Below are positions 46,465-54,730 of a DNA stretch of 64,000 bases, piece after piece. Within the stretch, counting starts at the first letter, position 1. Each line of letters begins with the position of its first letter. The notes under the pieces were generated by a model. The model worked only from the letters and a program-made list of their open reading frames with translations. It had not been told where the DNA came from and did not search any database. The position numbers and the translations under genes were made by a program. Where the stretch lies: the NCBI RefSeq assembly GCF_009904105.1, contig NZ_JAAABJ010000641.1, positions 62,001 to 126,000 on the forward strand. The letters are read 5' to 3'. This DNA is from Elizabethkingia argenteiflava (GTDB lineage: Bacteria; Bacteroidota; Bacteroidia; Flavobacteriales; Weeksellaceae).

Positions 46465-47772
46465 ATGAAGATGAATAACCGCTCACTTAATCTCAAAAAA
46501 TATTTTTTTCTTTTAACAGGCTTACTTTTTATAAGCCTTTCCGCTCAAAGAAAAACTTTTACGGTAGTACTGGATGCGGGACATGGAGGATCGGATATGG
46601 GGGCGAATAGATATTACCCCGAAGTAGGGCAGGTGAATGAAAAAGATGTGACTTTGGGAGTCGTGCTCAAATTAGGGAAATTGTTAGAACGCGAACGAGA
46701 TATACAGGTGGTTTATACCAGAACGACGGACACGTACCCCTCGTTAACTGAAAGAACGAATTTGGCCAATAGGAGCAAAGCAGATTTGTTTATATCCGTC
46801 CATTGTAATTCAACACCTCAAAGAATAGCTACGGCATATGGTTCTGAAACATATGTGCAGGGTCCCAATCAAAATGAGGCTAATTTAGAGGTGGCCAAAC
46901 GGGAAAACTCTGTGATTTATTTAGATAAAGAAGACCGCCAAAATTTTGCATCTTACGATCCCAATTCCCCAGAGTCATTTATAGCACTCAAATTGCAGCA
47001 GAGTAAATATTTAGAGGGGAGTCTTCTTTTTGGGAGTATGGTCGAACAAAATTTTGAGAAAAAAGATGGGCGTTATTCCAGAGGGGTAAAGCAGCAGAAC
47101 TTACACGTTTTAAGGCTGAATGCGATGCCTTCCGTACTCATTGAAACAGGTTTTATCAATCATCCTGATGATGGTTTATATTTAGCATCTTCATCTGGAC
47201 AACAGGCCATTGCTGAGTCTATTTACAATGCAATACTCTCCTATAGAAAAGCTGTGAACCGAAATAATAACAATGTAGTTAGTAAAGATTATACGACGAC
47301 TTCCTCAAGAGAGACTCCTATTAAAAATGATATGCGTATTTTGCTGATGTCTACACCTAGTCGTTATGCTGAAAATGATCCTGCTTTGAGAGGGCTGAAC
47401 TATATATTACCCATTAAGGAAGGTCTGATTTATAAATATTATTATGCAACCACTAATTTAACATCCGTTAAAGATAATAATATAAAGACAGCTAAGGATG
47501 CAGGATTTCTCAATGCAGTGGCGATAGGTTTTATTCCCAACTTAATTATTCCGGGCGTATATTATAGAATAGAACTTGCCGTAACCAAAGATAAACTGGA
47601 TAAATCGTCTTATATATTACAGGCCCTTAAAGATGTGAAACGTAATAAGCGAAAAGGAATTTTTTACTATACCTATGGGAAGGTAAATACACTTGAAGCC
47701 GCTGTACAACTTAGAAAAGCACTAGAAGAGAAAGGTATTAGAAATACAGTTATTGAAAAAGTAAAAGAATAA
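46465..47772 (+). CDS. N-acetylmuramoyl-L-alanine amidase (Amidase_3)
   Basis: A 435-residue exported zinc enzyme that cuts the amide bond between MurNAc and the peptide stem, typically at cell separation. The signal peptide ends SAQ. The zinc site includes His40 in DAGHGGSD, the Glu in VNEKDVTL and the His in ISVHCNS; the catalytic Glu is in LIETGFINH. The C-terminal third (about 290-435) resembles a SPOR-like binding region. It is divergent from lptD, a flavobacterial arrangement. The start may be Met1 or Met3. Confidence 0.92.
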   Translation: MKMNNRSLNLKKYFFLLTGLLFISLSAQRKTFTVVLDAGHGGSDMGANRYYPEVGQVNEKDVTLGVVLKLGKLLERERDIQVVYTRTTDTYPSLTERTNLANRSKADLFISVHCNSTPQRIATAYGSETYVQGPNQNEANLEVAKRENSVIYLDKEDRQNFASYDPNSPESFIALKLQQSKYLEGSLLFGSMVEQNFEKKDGRYSRGVKQQNLHVLRLNAMPSVLIETGFINHPDDGLYLASSSGQQAIAESIYNAILSYRKAVNRNNNNVVSKDYTTTSSRETPIKNDMRILLMSTPSRYAENDPALRGLNYILPIKEGLIYKYYYATTNLTSVKDNNIKTAKDAGFLNAVAIGFIPNLIIPGVYYRIELAVTKDKLDKSSYILQALKDVKRNKRKGIFYYTYGKVNTLEAAVQLRKALEEKGIRNTVIEKVKE

Positions 47773-47784
47773 TTGAAAAATTAT

Positions 47785-47815
47785 TTTGCAGTTTTAGATA
47801 ATATTTCTATATTTG
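47785..47815 (+). promoter_or_regulatory. Promoter of the first tRNA-Glu
   Basis: TTTG (47785-47788), 19 bp, TATATTTG (47808-47815): a consensus Bacteroidota promoter 18 bp before the tRNA. Confidence 0.75.
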
Positions 47816-47833
47816 CACTCACAAAAATCAAAT

Positions 47834-47905
47834 GGCCTATTCGTCTAGTGGTTAGGACTCAAGATTTTCATTCTTGCAACAGGGGTTCGATTCCCCTATA
47901 GGCTA
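47834..47905 (+). tRNA. tRNA-Glu (anticodon TTC)
   Basis: A cloverleaf of 72 nt without encoded CCA. The acceptor GGCCTAT pairs with ATAGGCT (first pair G-U), and the D-arm contains GGTTAGGAC. The anticodon stem is CAAGA/TCTTG around loop TTTTCAT (anticodon TTC), and the T-arm is AGGGG/CCCCT with TTCGATT. Confidence 0.95.
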
Positions 47906-47927
47906 CTGAATTTTGTTTGAAAAATAT

Positions 47928-47959
47928 TTTGGTAATAAAAAAAAGATTTTATATCTTTG
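47928..47959 (+). promoter_or_regulatory. Promoter of rpsT
   Basis: TTTG (47928-47931), 20 bp, TATCTTTG (47952-47959), 18 bases before the rpsT ATG. A full consensus match. Confidence 0.75.
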
Positions 47960-47977
47960 CAAAAGTTTTGAAAAATT

Positions 47978-48232
47978 ATGGCAAATCATAAATCAGCTCT
48001 TAAGAGAATTAGACAAAATAACGTAAGGAGATTAAGAAACAGATACTATCATAAGACTGCAAGGACTGCGGTTAAGGTATTGAGAACTGAAGCCGATAAA
48101 GCTTCTGCTGTTGAGCAATTACCTAAAGTTGTTTCTTTGTTGGATAGATTGGTAAAGAAGAATATTATCCACAAGAATAAGGCAGCTAATCTTAAGAGTA
48201 AATTAACAAAGCACGTTAATAAACTAGCTTAA
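47978..48232 (+). CDS. rpsT: 30S ribosomal protein S20
   Basis: The 84-residue, lysine- and arginine-rich ribosomal protein S20 binds 16S rRNA. It starts [18 protein letters not shown], the S20 signature, and ends in the helix with LTKHVNKLA. Length is normal. It has its own promoter and lies between two tRNA-Glu genes, with which it may form a short transcript ended by the terminator at 48356. Confidence 0.96.
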   Translation: MANHKSALKRIRQNNVRRLRNRYYHKTARTAVKVLRTEADKASAVEQLPKVVSLLDRLVKKNIIHKNKAANLKSKLTKHVNKLA

Positions 48233-48241
48233 ATAAAATAA

Positions 48242-48313
48242 GGCCCGTTCGTCTATCGGTTAGGACTCAAGATTTTCATTCTTGCAAGAGGGGTTCGACT
48301 CCCCTACGGGCTA
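48242..48313 (+). tRNA. tRNA-Glu (anticodon TTC), second copy
   Basis: A cloverleaf of 72 nt without CCA. The acceptor GGCCCGT pairs with ACGGGCT; the anticodon stem and loop (CAAGA, TTTTCAT, TCTTG) are identical to the first copy. Acceptor differences from the copy at 47834 are compensated on both strands (TA/TA to CG/CG). It starts 9 bp after the rpsT stop. Confidence 0.95.
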
Positions 48314-48355
48314 CTAAATGATTTATAGATCAGTGATTTATAAATCTCACCAACT

Positions 48356-48388
48356 AAAAACAGGAACTCAATGTTCCTGTTTTTTTTA
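48356..48388 (+). terminator. Terminator after the tRNA-Glu/rpsT group
   Basis: The stem CAGGAAC/GTTCCTG (48361-48367 with 48373-48379) is extended by A's and T's, has a 5-base loop and is followed by a run of eight or more T's. Confidence 0.9.
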
Positions 48389-49011
48389 TTTAGAGTGTTA
48401 GGATGGTATCGCCAATAAAAAGATGTAAATAGGGATTAGGGTAGATTTAAACGTCTGCGTAATTTTTGTATAATTTTATAAGCACCGTTTTTATGAGAAC
48501 AGACCTTATACAAAATCATTCATCAGAAGCGGGGTTTTAAAATGCCTCAAGAATCGGTAACATGTAACAGATTGTTGTAGGACTTGTATTCCGACTTATT
48601 AAAATCAATACTTCACCCGGAACCTGAATCGTATTTTGGGAAGTTCAAAAATACGAATCCGTTTATGTGGAGTAGGATAAAACTGTAAAGGTGATAAATA
48701 ATGGAAATAGGGCTTTTTAAAAACGAAGCAGCTGCTTCTTGACAAGAGGTAAGCCTGATTTAAAAGCTCGTGCTGTGCTTATTCCTGTAACCGATCATAC
48801 CAAAAGACCATCACCGATCTCTTTCCCCAGACCAATCCAAAAACATACATCGGGCATCAAATCTGTAACTTTTGCTTATTATTTCGTATGCAGGGATAGA
48901 AAAAAATCACCTCCGGCAGGGGGAACTGATTTACTCATGCGGATCTCCTAATTGAAGCTACGGGCTAAGGAATATTTGGTGGATAGACTTTCAAATAGCT
49001 CAAAAGGATAT
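48389..49011. other. Gene-free stretch, probably decayed sequence
   Basis: No recognisable gene on either strand. A 70-codon open frame (48739-48951) has no start context, no promoter box and a composition (many Pro, Lys, Ser) unlike its neighbours. Several short open pieces in different frames suggest an old pseudogene, but I cannot identify its ancestor. Confidence 0.4.
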
Positions 49012-49047
49012 AAAAAAACATCGGGATAGTAGTTTTTCTATCCCGAT
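49012..49047 (-). terminator. Terminator of the HtrA protease gene
   Basis: On the minus strand a 10-bp stem (49020-49029 with 49038-49047) is followed by TGTTTTTTT. It lies about 30 bp after the protease stop. Confidence 0.88.
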
Positions 49048-49078
49048 TGTTGTTCGATTTTTCGGTTTTTTAAGATTT

Positions 49079-50596
49079 TTAAGGCATCTTAAACCCTCTG
49101 CTGGTTAATCGGCCATTGTCGTCCAAATACTTCACGTTTACCTGCCCTTTATAGCCTTTGAGTATTCTCTCTACGTCTTTTTTCGAATTTATGGGTTTAC
49201 CGTTTATCTCGGTGATAATGTTCTGTTCCGAAATACCAATAGAAGCTAATAGTCCACTTTCCGAAACATTGATCACTCCTACACCGCTATCGATTCCGAA
49301 ATATACTTTATCTCGATCTGTTAAAGTTTGAAAGTCGGCTCCCAGTTTTTCAGAGACGCTCAGATCAGCTTTACTTCGGAATTTTGTATTCCCCTGTTGA
49401 TCTTTAAGCGTAACCGTAGTGGTGGTTTCTCTTCCATTTCTGATATAGGTTACCTTCACACTGTCTCCTGGCCTTTTGCTGCCAATTGCAAGAGAGAGGT
49501 CAGCGAAATTGTTGATATTTTGACCATCTATCTTGGTGATGATATCTCCTTTTCTAATACCAGCATCTAGTGCTCCACTATGGTCGGCTACATTCGTGAC
49601 ATAGACCCCACTACCGGGTTTTATATTTGTTTTGTATTGCTGGTTATATTGACGAATCAGCATCTCATTAGAGAGATCCAAATTACTTACCCCTAAGAAA
49701 CCTCTTTGTACCAGTCCAAATTTCTTGATATCTTCCACCACTTTGCGGGCAAGATTAGAAGGGACTGCAAAACCATAACCTTCATAATATCCAGTAGAAG
49801 AAGAAATAGCGGAGTTGATACCGATTAAGTCTCCGTGAATGTTAATTAAGGCCCCACCACTATTTCCTCTATTGATCACGGCATCCGTCTGTATAAACGA
49901 TTCAATCGGTGTTTTGCTTTGCTGACTTAGTAAATCTATACTTCTGCCTTTAGCCGAAATAATTCCTGCTGTTACTGTGGAATTCAGACCTAACGGGTTG
50001 CCGATCGCCAAAACCCATTGCCCTACTTCTACCAGGTTTGAATTGGCAAAATTTAAATACGGAAGGCCTTTGTCTTCAATTTTTAAAAGAGCAATATCTG
50101 TACTCGGATCGGTGCCTACTAAAGTAGCGATATACGTCTTTTTATTGCTCAATACTACTTCTAGTTTGCTGGCATTCGCTACTACGTGATTATTGGTAAT
50201 AATGTAGCCATCAGGAGAGATAATTACACCTGAACCTAAGCCAGAGGGCATATCTTTAGGGGTCTGTCGAGGTCGTTGACTATCGCCAAATGGATTGCCA
50301 AAGAAAAATTCGAACAAATCCTGATCCATACCCCGAGACCTTCCTGCATTGATTTGATAGTTTTTTATGGTAACCACTGCTGGAACAGCCGTTTTAGAGG
50401 CTTTTACAAAATCATCTCCTAAGGCTGCTGCATTGTTTAAACTCGCAAATTGAGCATCTTTCCTCGAACTATGGAAATAATTAAAGTCCTTATTGTTGTT
50501 ATCATATTTACTGTCAAAGTAGTGAAGGGTACCTACAGTAGTTGCTGCAGAAAGGACTCCGACTACAGCTAACGGCATAATTTTTTTGAAATCCAT
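49079..50596 (-). CDS. HtrA/DegP-type periplasmic serine protease
   Basis: The protein is 505 residues from the ATG at 50596. It degrades or refolds damaged envelope proteins. A signal anchor (PLAVVGVLSAATTVGTL) is followed by a trypsin-like domain with the triad His137 (NNHVV), Asp167 (STDIALLKI) and Ser246 (GNSGGAL). Two PDZ domains follow (about 285-375 and 410-505), with GSGVYVTNV and INGKPINSKKD. The frame stays open to 50641, but those 15 residues precede the membrane anchor awkwardly, so I prefer MDFKKIM. It is a single gene with its own terminator. Confidence 0.94.
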   Translation of the reverse strand: MDFKKIMPLAVVGVLSAATTVGTLHYFDSKYDNNNKDFNYFHSSRKDAQFASLNNAAALGDDFVKASKTAVPAVVTIKNYQINAGRSRGMDQDLFEFFFGNPFGDSQRPRQTPKDMPSGLGSGVIISPDGYIITNNHVVANASKLEVVLSNKKTYIATLVGTDPSTDIALLKIEDKGLPYLNFANSNLVEVGQWVLAIGNPLGLNSTVTAGIISAKGRSIDLLSQQSKTPIESFIQTDAVINRGNSGGALINIHGDLIGINSAISSSTGYYEGYGFAVPSNLARKVVEDIKKFGLVQRGFLGVSNLDLSNEMLIRQYNQQYKTNIKPGSGVYVTNVADHSGALDAGIRKGDIITKIDGQNINNFADLSLAIGSKRPGDSVKVTYIRNGRETTTTVTLKDQQGNTKFRSKADLSVSEKLGADFQTLTDRDKVYFGIDSGVGVINVSESGLLASIGISEQNIITEINGKPINSKKDVERILKGYKGQVNVKYLDDNGRLTSRGFKMP

Positions 50597-50836
50597 TTTA
50601 TTATCGTAATTTTTTATTGTTGTGTTTAGATAGGTAATCAAATTTAAGGCAAATGTTACTGTTTTTTATCGGTAATAAACGATTTTAACTAAGTTTAACA
50701 AGAGTTTTGAAATTTTAATTCTTATCAAAATAAACTTAATGTAAGCCTGTTACTTCATTAAATAAGGGGCATGCATATAATAGACTTTATTATAGGCCTT
50801 CATTTTCATTTCATTATAAATTATAGGAATAAACAG

Positions 50837-50844
50837 TATCTTTG
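50837..50844 (+). promoter_or_regulatory. -7 promoter box of the U32 gene
   Basis: TATCTTTG, matching TAnnTTTG, ends 14 bases before the ATG at 50859. No -33 TTG is seen at the expected place. Confidence 0.5.
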
Positions 50845-50858
50845 CAAAAAAATAAAAG

Positions 50859-52103
50859 ATGACAAAAAGTGGAAGAGTTGAGCTAATGGCTCCAGCCGGA
50901 AACTTCGAATCAATGCAGGCGGCTTTGGATAATGGGGCGGATTCTATATATTTTGGAGTGGAGCAATTGAATATGAGAGCTCGTGCTTCAATGAATTTTA
51001 CTATAGATGATTTGGAAGAAATTAGCCAAAGATGTAAAGAAAAAGGGGTAAGAACTTATCTTACGCTGAATACGATTATTTATGATCACGATTTATCCAT
51101 TATAAAAACGTTATTGGATAGGGCTAAAGCAGCTCAAATTACTGCGGTGATTGCGATGGACCAGGCGGTGATCGCTTATGCAAGACAAATTGGTATGGAA
51201 ATTCATATTTCCACCCAAATTAATATTACCAATATCGAAACGGTTAGGTTTTATGCCATGTTTGCAGATACGATGGTAATGAGCCGTGAGCTGAGTCTTA
51301 GTCAAGTCAAAAAGATTTGTAATCAGATCGAAAAAGAGCAGATTAAAGGGCCTTCTGGAAACTTGGTGGAAATAGAAATTTTTGGACATGGAGCGCTTTG
51401 TATGGCTGTTTCGGGAAAATGTTATTTAAGTCTTCATTCCCATAATTCCTCTGCCAATAGAGGAGCATGTAAGCAGAACTGTAGAAAAAAATATACGGTG
51501 ATTGATCAGGAGTCTGGCTTTGAAATCGAGTTGGATAATGAGTATATGATGTCGCCTAAGGACTTGTGTACCATTGATTTTCTTGACCAGGTGCTGGACG
51601 CAGGCGTAAAAGTATTGAAGGTGGAGGGAAGAGGTAGAGCACCTGAATATGTTGCTACTGTCATAAAATGCTATCGGGAAGCTATTGATGCCGTAGCAGA
51701 GGGTACATATAATCAAGAAATGATCAGCGATTGGATGTCTCGTCTTGAAACCGTTTATAATCGCGGATTTTGGAGTGGTTATTACTTAGGACAGAAGTTA
51801 GGGGAATGGTCACCAAATCCGGGTTCTAACGCAACCCAGAAGAAAATATATATAGGAAAAGGAAGACATTTTTATCCTAAAACTAATATTGCTGAATTTT
51901 TAATAGAAGCTTATGATCTTAATGTGGGGGATTCTGTTTTAATTCAGGGGCCTACAACAGGCTCTCAGGAGATGGTGGTCGAGTCTATGAGGGTAGTCGA
52001 TAAAATCGATGCCAATAAGGCGACCAAAGCTGATGTCATCACCTTTAAAACAGACTTCAGGGTGAGGCCTTCAGATAAATTGTACAAAATTGTAAGCGTA
52101 TAA
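50859..52103 (+). CDS. U32 family protein (TrhP/YegQ-like)
   Basis: The 414-residue protein opens VELMAPAGNFESMQAALDNGAD, the U32 barrel start, and carries the U32 signature EIFGHGALCMAVSGKC. The cysteines of CMAVSGKC and GACKQNC could bind an iron-sulfur cluster. The U32 member TrhP (YegQ) makes 5-hydroxyuridine at the tRNA wobble position. This one is called a peptidase by homology only, and the tRNA role is likelier. A ferredoxin gene 3 bp downstream fits a redox function. Confidence 0.88.
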   Translation: MTKSGRVELMAPAGNFESMQAALDNGADSIYFGVEQLNMRARASMNFTIDDLEEISQRCKEKGVRTYLTLNTIIYDHDLSIIKTLLDRAKAAQITAVIAMDQAVIAYARQIGMEIHISTQINITNIETVRFYAMFADTMVMSRELSLSQVKKICNQIEKEQIKGPSGNLVEIEIFGHGALCMAVSGKCYLSLHSHNSSANRGACKQNCRKKYTVIDQESGFEIELDNEYMMSPKDLCTIDFLDQVLDAGVKVLKVEGRGRAPEYVATVIKCYREAIDAVAEGTYNQEMISDWMSRLETVYNRGFWSGYYLGQKLGEWSPNPGSNATQKKIYIGKGRHFYPKTNIAEFLIEAYDLNVGDSVLIQGPTTGSQEMVVESMRVVDKIDANKATKADVITFKTDFRVRPSDKLYKIVSV

Positions 52104-52106
52104 AAC

Positions 52107-52337
52107 ATGGTAATTATTACGCTTCAGAGAGAAAAATGCATAGGTTGTAATTACTGTGCGGAGTTTGCGCCAGAGTTTTTTCGTATGTCCAAGAAAGATG
52201 GAAAAACGGTACTTTTGAAATCTACGGATAAAAAAGGATTTTTTACATTGAAAACCCCCAGGGAAGAAGCATTTGATCCAGCCGAAAAAGCAGCTAAAGC
52301 TTGCCCGGTGAATATTATCTCGGTTAAAACGGTTTAA
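52107..52337 (+). CDS. Small 4Fe-4S ferredoxin
   Basis: A 76-residue electron carrier with one cluster motif, Cys11-x2-Cys14-x2-Cys17 and Cys66-Pro, as in single-cluster ferredoxins. It starts 3 bp after the U32 stop and 3 bp before the 5-formyl-THF cyclo-ligase, so the three genes are one transcript. It may feed electrons to the U32 enzyme (inference). Confidence 0.9.
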   Translation: MVIITLQREKCIGCNYCAEFAPEFFRMSKKDGKTVLLKSTDKKGFFTLKTPREEAFDPAEKAAKACPVNIISVKTV

Positions 52338-52340
52338 AAT

Positions 52341-52904
52341 ATGGGTGTTGAAAAGCGTATGCTTAGGGATAAATATATGAATAAAAGAAAAGCAATGTCC
52401 TCTGAAGATATTGCTTTTTTGTCTACAAAAATTTTCCATCAATACCTGTCTAGATTTAAACCCTTGGCTGATCAAAATATACATATATTTTTACCCATAT
52501 CTTCAAAAAAAGAGATTGATACAGGCCTGTGGGTAGATTTTTTTTGGAAAAATAAGATACAAGTCTTTGTGCCGAAAATAATTAAAAATCGGATAATTTC
52601 TGTTGCGTATTTGCCCCATTCGGATATGCAGCTTAATCATTGGGGCATCCTAGAGCCGGTTTCTAATATTGGAGAAAACGTGGCTTTCGATCAAGTGATT
52701 ACCCCTTTGCTCTATGCCGATCCACAGGGAAACAGAATTGGTTATGGAAAAGGATTTTATGATAGATTCTTCGCGAATTTGCATGCTGAGACACTGAGAA
52801 TAGGACTTAACTATTTCTCCCCCTATGAACTAATTTCTGATGTTGATGAATACGATATAAAACTCAATCATTTAGTTTTACCCAATGAAACACTATCCTT
52901 TTGA
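52341..52904 (+). CDS. 5-formyltetrahydrofolate cyclo-ligase family protein
   Basis: The 187-residue enzyme uses ATP to turn 5-formyl-THF into 5,10-methenyl-THF and so recycles a dead-end folate. It has the N-terminal KRMLRDKYMNKRKAM basic segment and the signature IGYGKGFYDRFFAN near residue 135. It is the last gene of the U32-ferredoxin run. Its 3' end overlaps the convergent lipoprotein gene by 37 bp. Members of this fold are sometimes misnamed, but the signature here is typical. Confidence 0.9.
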   Translation: MGVEKRMLRDKYMNKRKAMSSEDIAFLSTKIFHQYLSRFKPLADQNIHIFLPISSKKEIDTGLWVDFFWKNKIQVFVPKIIKNRIISVAYLPHSDMQLNHWGILEPVSNIGENVAFDQVITPLLYADPQGNRIGYGKGFYDRFFANLHAETLRIGLNYFSPYELISDVDEYDIKLNHLVLPNETLSF

Positions 52905-53473
52905 GAAATCGGATTTTTAAAATCTACGAAATAAAATTTGAATTCACGTTTAAACTTCTTTTCCTTTACGGGTACTTCTTTTAAGATATATTGAACCTGT
53001 TTATTAAGATAGCCTGCGTATTTTTTACCTCCATCATAGTAGTCCATTCTGTATTTGGCAAAATCTAAAGTGTCTTTTTTAGTGTGGATTTCTTTAAAGG
53101 TAGATATGGCATTGATCTTCACAAAACGAGCTTTTAAACTATCCAGTTCATTTATAAAGGAATTGATCTTGCTAGAGTCGGGTTTATCAAAATATTCTTG
53201 TATTTGATGGTAAAGGGTGAAATCAATATCAGAATCCTTATTACCAGCTGCATAGTGAGCCGCTAGATCATAGAGTTCTTGTAGCTTGAGCCCCGTAATA
53301 TAATTTCTTGCTTGAACACTATCAAATTCAACCGGAGAATAGGTGGTGGTGTTATTATTGTATTTTACTGTTTCTATTGTATTTTTACCACTGTATTTCT
53401 TATTACAGGCAATTAATCCAAGGATGATAAAGAGGCCCGAAAAGAAGCTTAAGGCATTATGGATTTTTTTCAT
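52868..53473 (-). CDS. Lipoprotein of unknown function
   Basis: A 201-residue lipoprotein with lipobox LIAC (Cys23) and a Lys/Asp-rich helical body; TTYSPVEFDSVQ and KDTLDFAKYRMDYYDGGKKYAGYL are notable. I know no family. It overlaps the end of the upstream helix-rich gene by 17 bp on the same strand, so the two are translationally coupled. Its 3' end overlaps the 5-formyl-THF cyclo-ligase gene by 37 bp. Confidence 0.75.
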   Translation of the reverse strand: MKKIHNALSFFSGLFIILGLIACNKKYSGKNTIETVKYNNNTTTYSPVEFDSVQARNYITGLKLQELYDLAAHYAAGNKDSDIDFTLYHQIQEYFDKPDSSKINSFINELDSLKARFVKINAISTFKEIHTKKDTLDFAKYRMDYYDGGKKYAGYLNKQVQYILKEVPVKEKKFKREFKFYFVDFKNPISQKDSVSLGKTK

Positions 53474-54488
53474 TATTTCTAATTCTGAATTTGATTAATA
53501 CTATTTTCCCATTCGAAATTTTGCTTTCGATAACGTCCAGATTTTCTAGTGAGGTTGTCGGAAGAGAGAGAAAAGCAATATAGCGTTGCTTGCTCATGGT
53601 TTCTACATTGAAATATTGATTATCAAATACTTGATAAATTACAGCATTGTCACTGATAAGATTTTCGAGCTGTGCTCTCCTGTTTTTAAAATCTTTAGAT
53701 CTGGAATAAGAATATAACATCATATTGTACTCGTTGGGTTTGAGTTCAATAATTTCTGTCTTGGAAGCATTTTCTAGATTTCGAGTAAGGCTTAAAGGTC
53801 TATAAAACACAGAGCTGATAACCATTTTAAGGGTTTTATCTTTTGTTGAGTATACAAATGGTTCATTCGGTTTCACTTTATATGTTAGAGGAGACTCACT
53901 CTCTTTTAAAACTTTTACTTCAACCTCATTTTGTACCGGTTGGCTTCTATCTGCATCAATAAATTTAAAGGTATAAGTCCTGTAGAAAAAGCTATCTGCA
54001 AAGTATAATATCGCCAAGAATATCGCCAATATAGTTGAAACACCAATCCAAAGATATTTCTTTAACTTAAATATAAAAGATTCATTTATAATAGGTTTAT
54101 GGGTGGTTTTGGGGAGGACGAATTCTGAGAAGGTATCTTCATTTGGGTTGTAATGGGGTGGTATTGCTGGAGATTTTTCTTCTGTATAGGCATTTTCCGG
54201 ATAGCTTTTCTCTGGCTCTAAGGTTGTTTCTTCAGGTTGGATGATGTTTTTATGTAATGGTTTTTTCTTTTTAAAATCATACCAAGAGCTGTAACCCGCA
54301 TAAACTGAGAGCAGATTCAGTATATCAATGCGGGGGAGCCTGCTCATGGGTGAGCTTTTGAAATAAGTATAAAAAGACTTTTCACTGATATTACCTTTTG
54401 CCTTTTTGCGAAGGTCCTCCTGGAAGTAGATAATGTCAATACCCTTCCATTTTGAAATATCATCATGAGAAGGAGTGTGGCTCTCCAT
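53457..54488 (-). CDS. Membrane-anchored protein with N-terminal helical domain, unknown function
   Basis: A single-pass membrane protein, 343 residues from the ATG at 54488. The N-terminal part has KSFYTYFKSSPMSRLPRIDI and YAGYSSWYDF, a pattern I have seen in flavobacterial unknowns and which may be a helix-turn-helix-like domain. A Pro-rich linker, a membrane helix (LWIGVSTILAIFLAILYFA) and a beta-rich outer domain follow. The frame stays open to a TTG at 54638, but that TTG is the -33 element of a consensus promoter whose -7 box lies inside the frame, so the long form is ruled out. A non-ATG start between 54600 and 54488 is possible. Confidence 0.7.
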   Translation of the reverse strand: MESHTPSHDDISKWKGIDIIYFQEDLRKKAKGNISEKSFYTYFKSSPMSRLPRIDILNLLSVYAGYSSWYDFKKKKPLHKNIIQPEETTLEPEKSYPENAYTEEKSPAIPPHYNPNEDTFSEFVLPKTTHKPIINESFIFKLKKYLWIGVSTILAIFLAILYFADSFFYRTYTFKFIDADRSQPVQNEVEVKVLKESESPLTYKVKPNEPFVYSTKDKTLKMVISSVFYRPLSLTRNLENASKTEIIELKPNEYNMMLYSYSRSKDFKNRRAQLENLISDNAVIYQVFDNQYFNVETMSKQRYIAFLSLPTTSLENLDVIESKISNGKIVLIKFRIRNNEKNP

Positions 54489-54607
54489 ATATTTGGCTTG
54501 AACCTCAGATTTTAACTGTTTAAAATACAATAGTTCCAAATCAGCTAAAGGATTTATTTTATTTAAGTTGTTGATTTTCAGATATGTTTGTTTGTAAAAT
54601 AGTTTTA

Positions 54608-54638
54608 CAAAGGTATTACAATTAATTTTCTTAAACAA
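54608..54638 (-). promoter_or_regulatory. Minus-strand promoter of the membrane-protein/lipoprotein pair
   Basis: On the minus strand TTG (54638-54636), 20 bp, TACCTTTG (54615-54608): a full consensus promoter. It overlaps the apparent 5' end of the reading frame and so sets a downstream start. Confidence 0.75.
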
Positions 54639-54653
54639 GTTTTTTAGCTAGAT

Positions 54654-54661
54654 TACCTTTG
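54654..54661 (+). promoter_or_regulatory. -7 box of the repeat lipoprotein gene
   Basis: TACCTTTG on the plus strand matches TAnnTTTG, 69 bases before the ATG at 54731. The leader would be long compared with other genes here. Confidence 0.45.
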
Positions 54662-54730
54662 TGTTGTTCAATTCGTGAAAAGTAGAACAAACTAAAAAAA
54701 TATTTAACAAATTAAATTTAATTTTCAATT

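Noticed and set aside
48739-48951. 70-codon plus-strand frame
   Set aside because: No promoter box, no start context and no family; more likely chance or a decayed gene.
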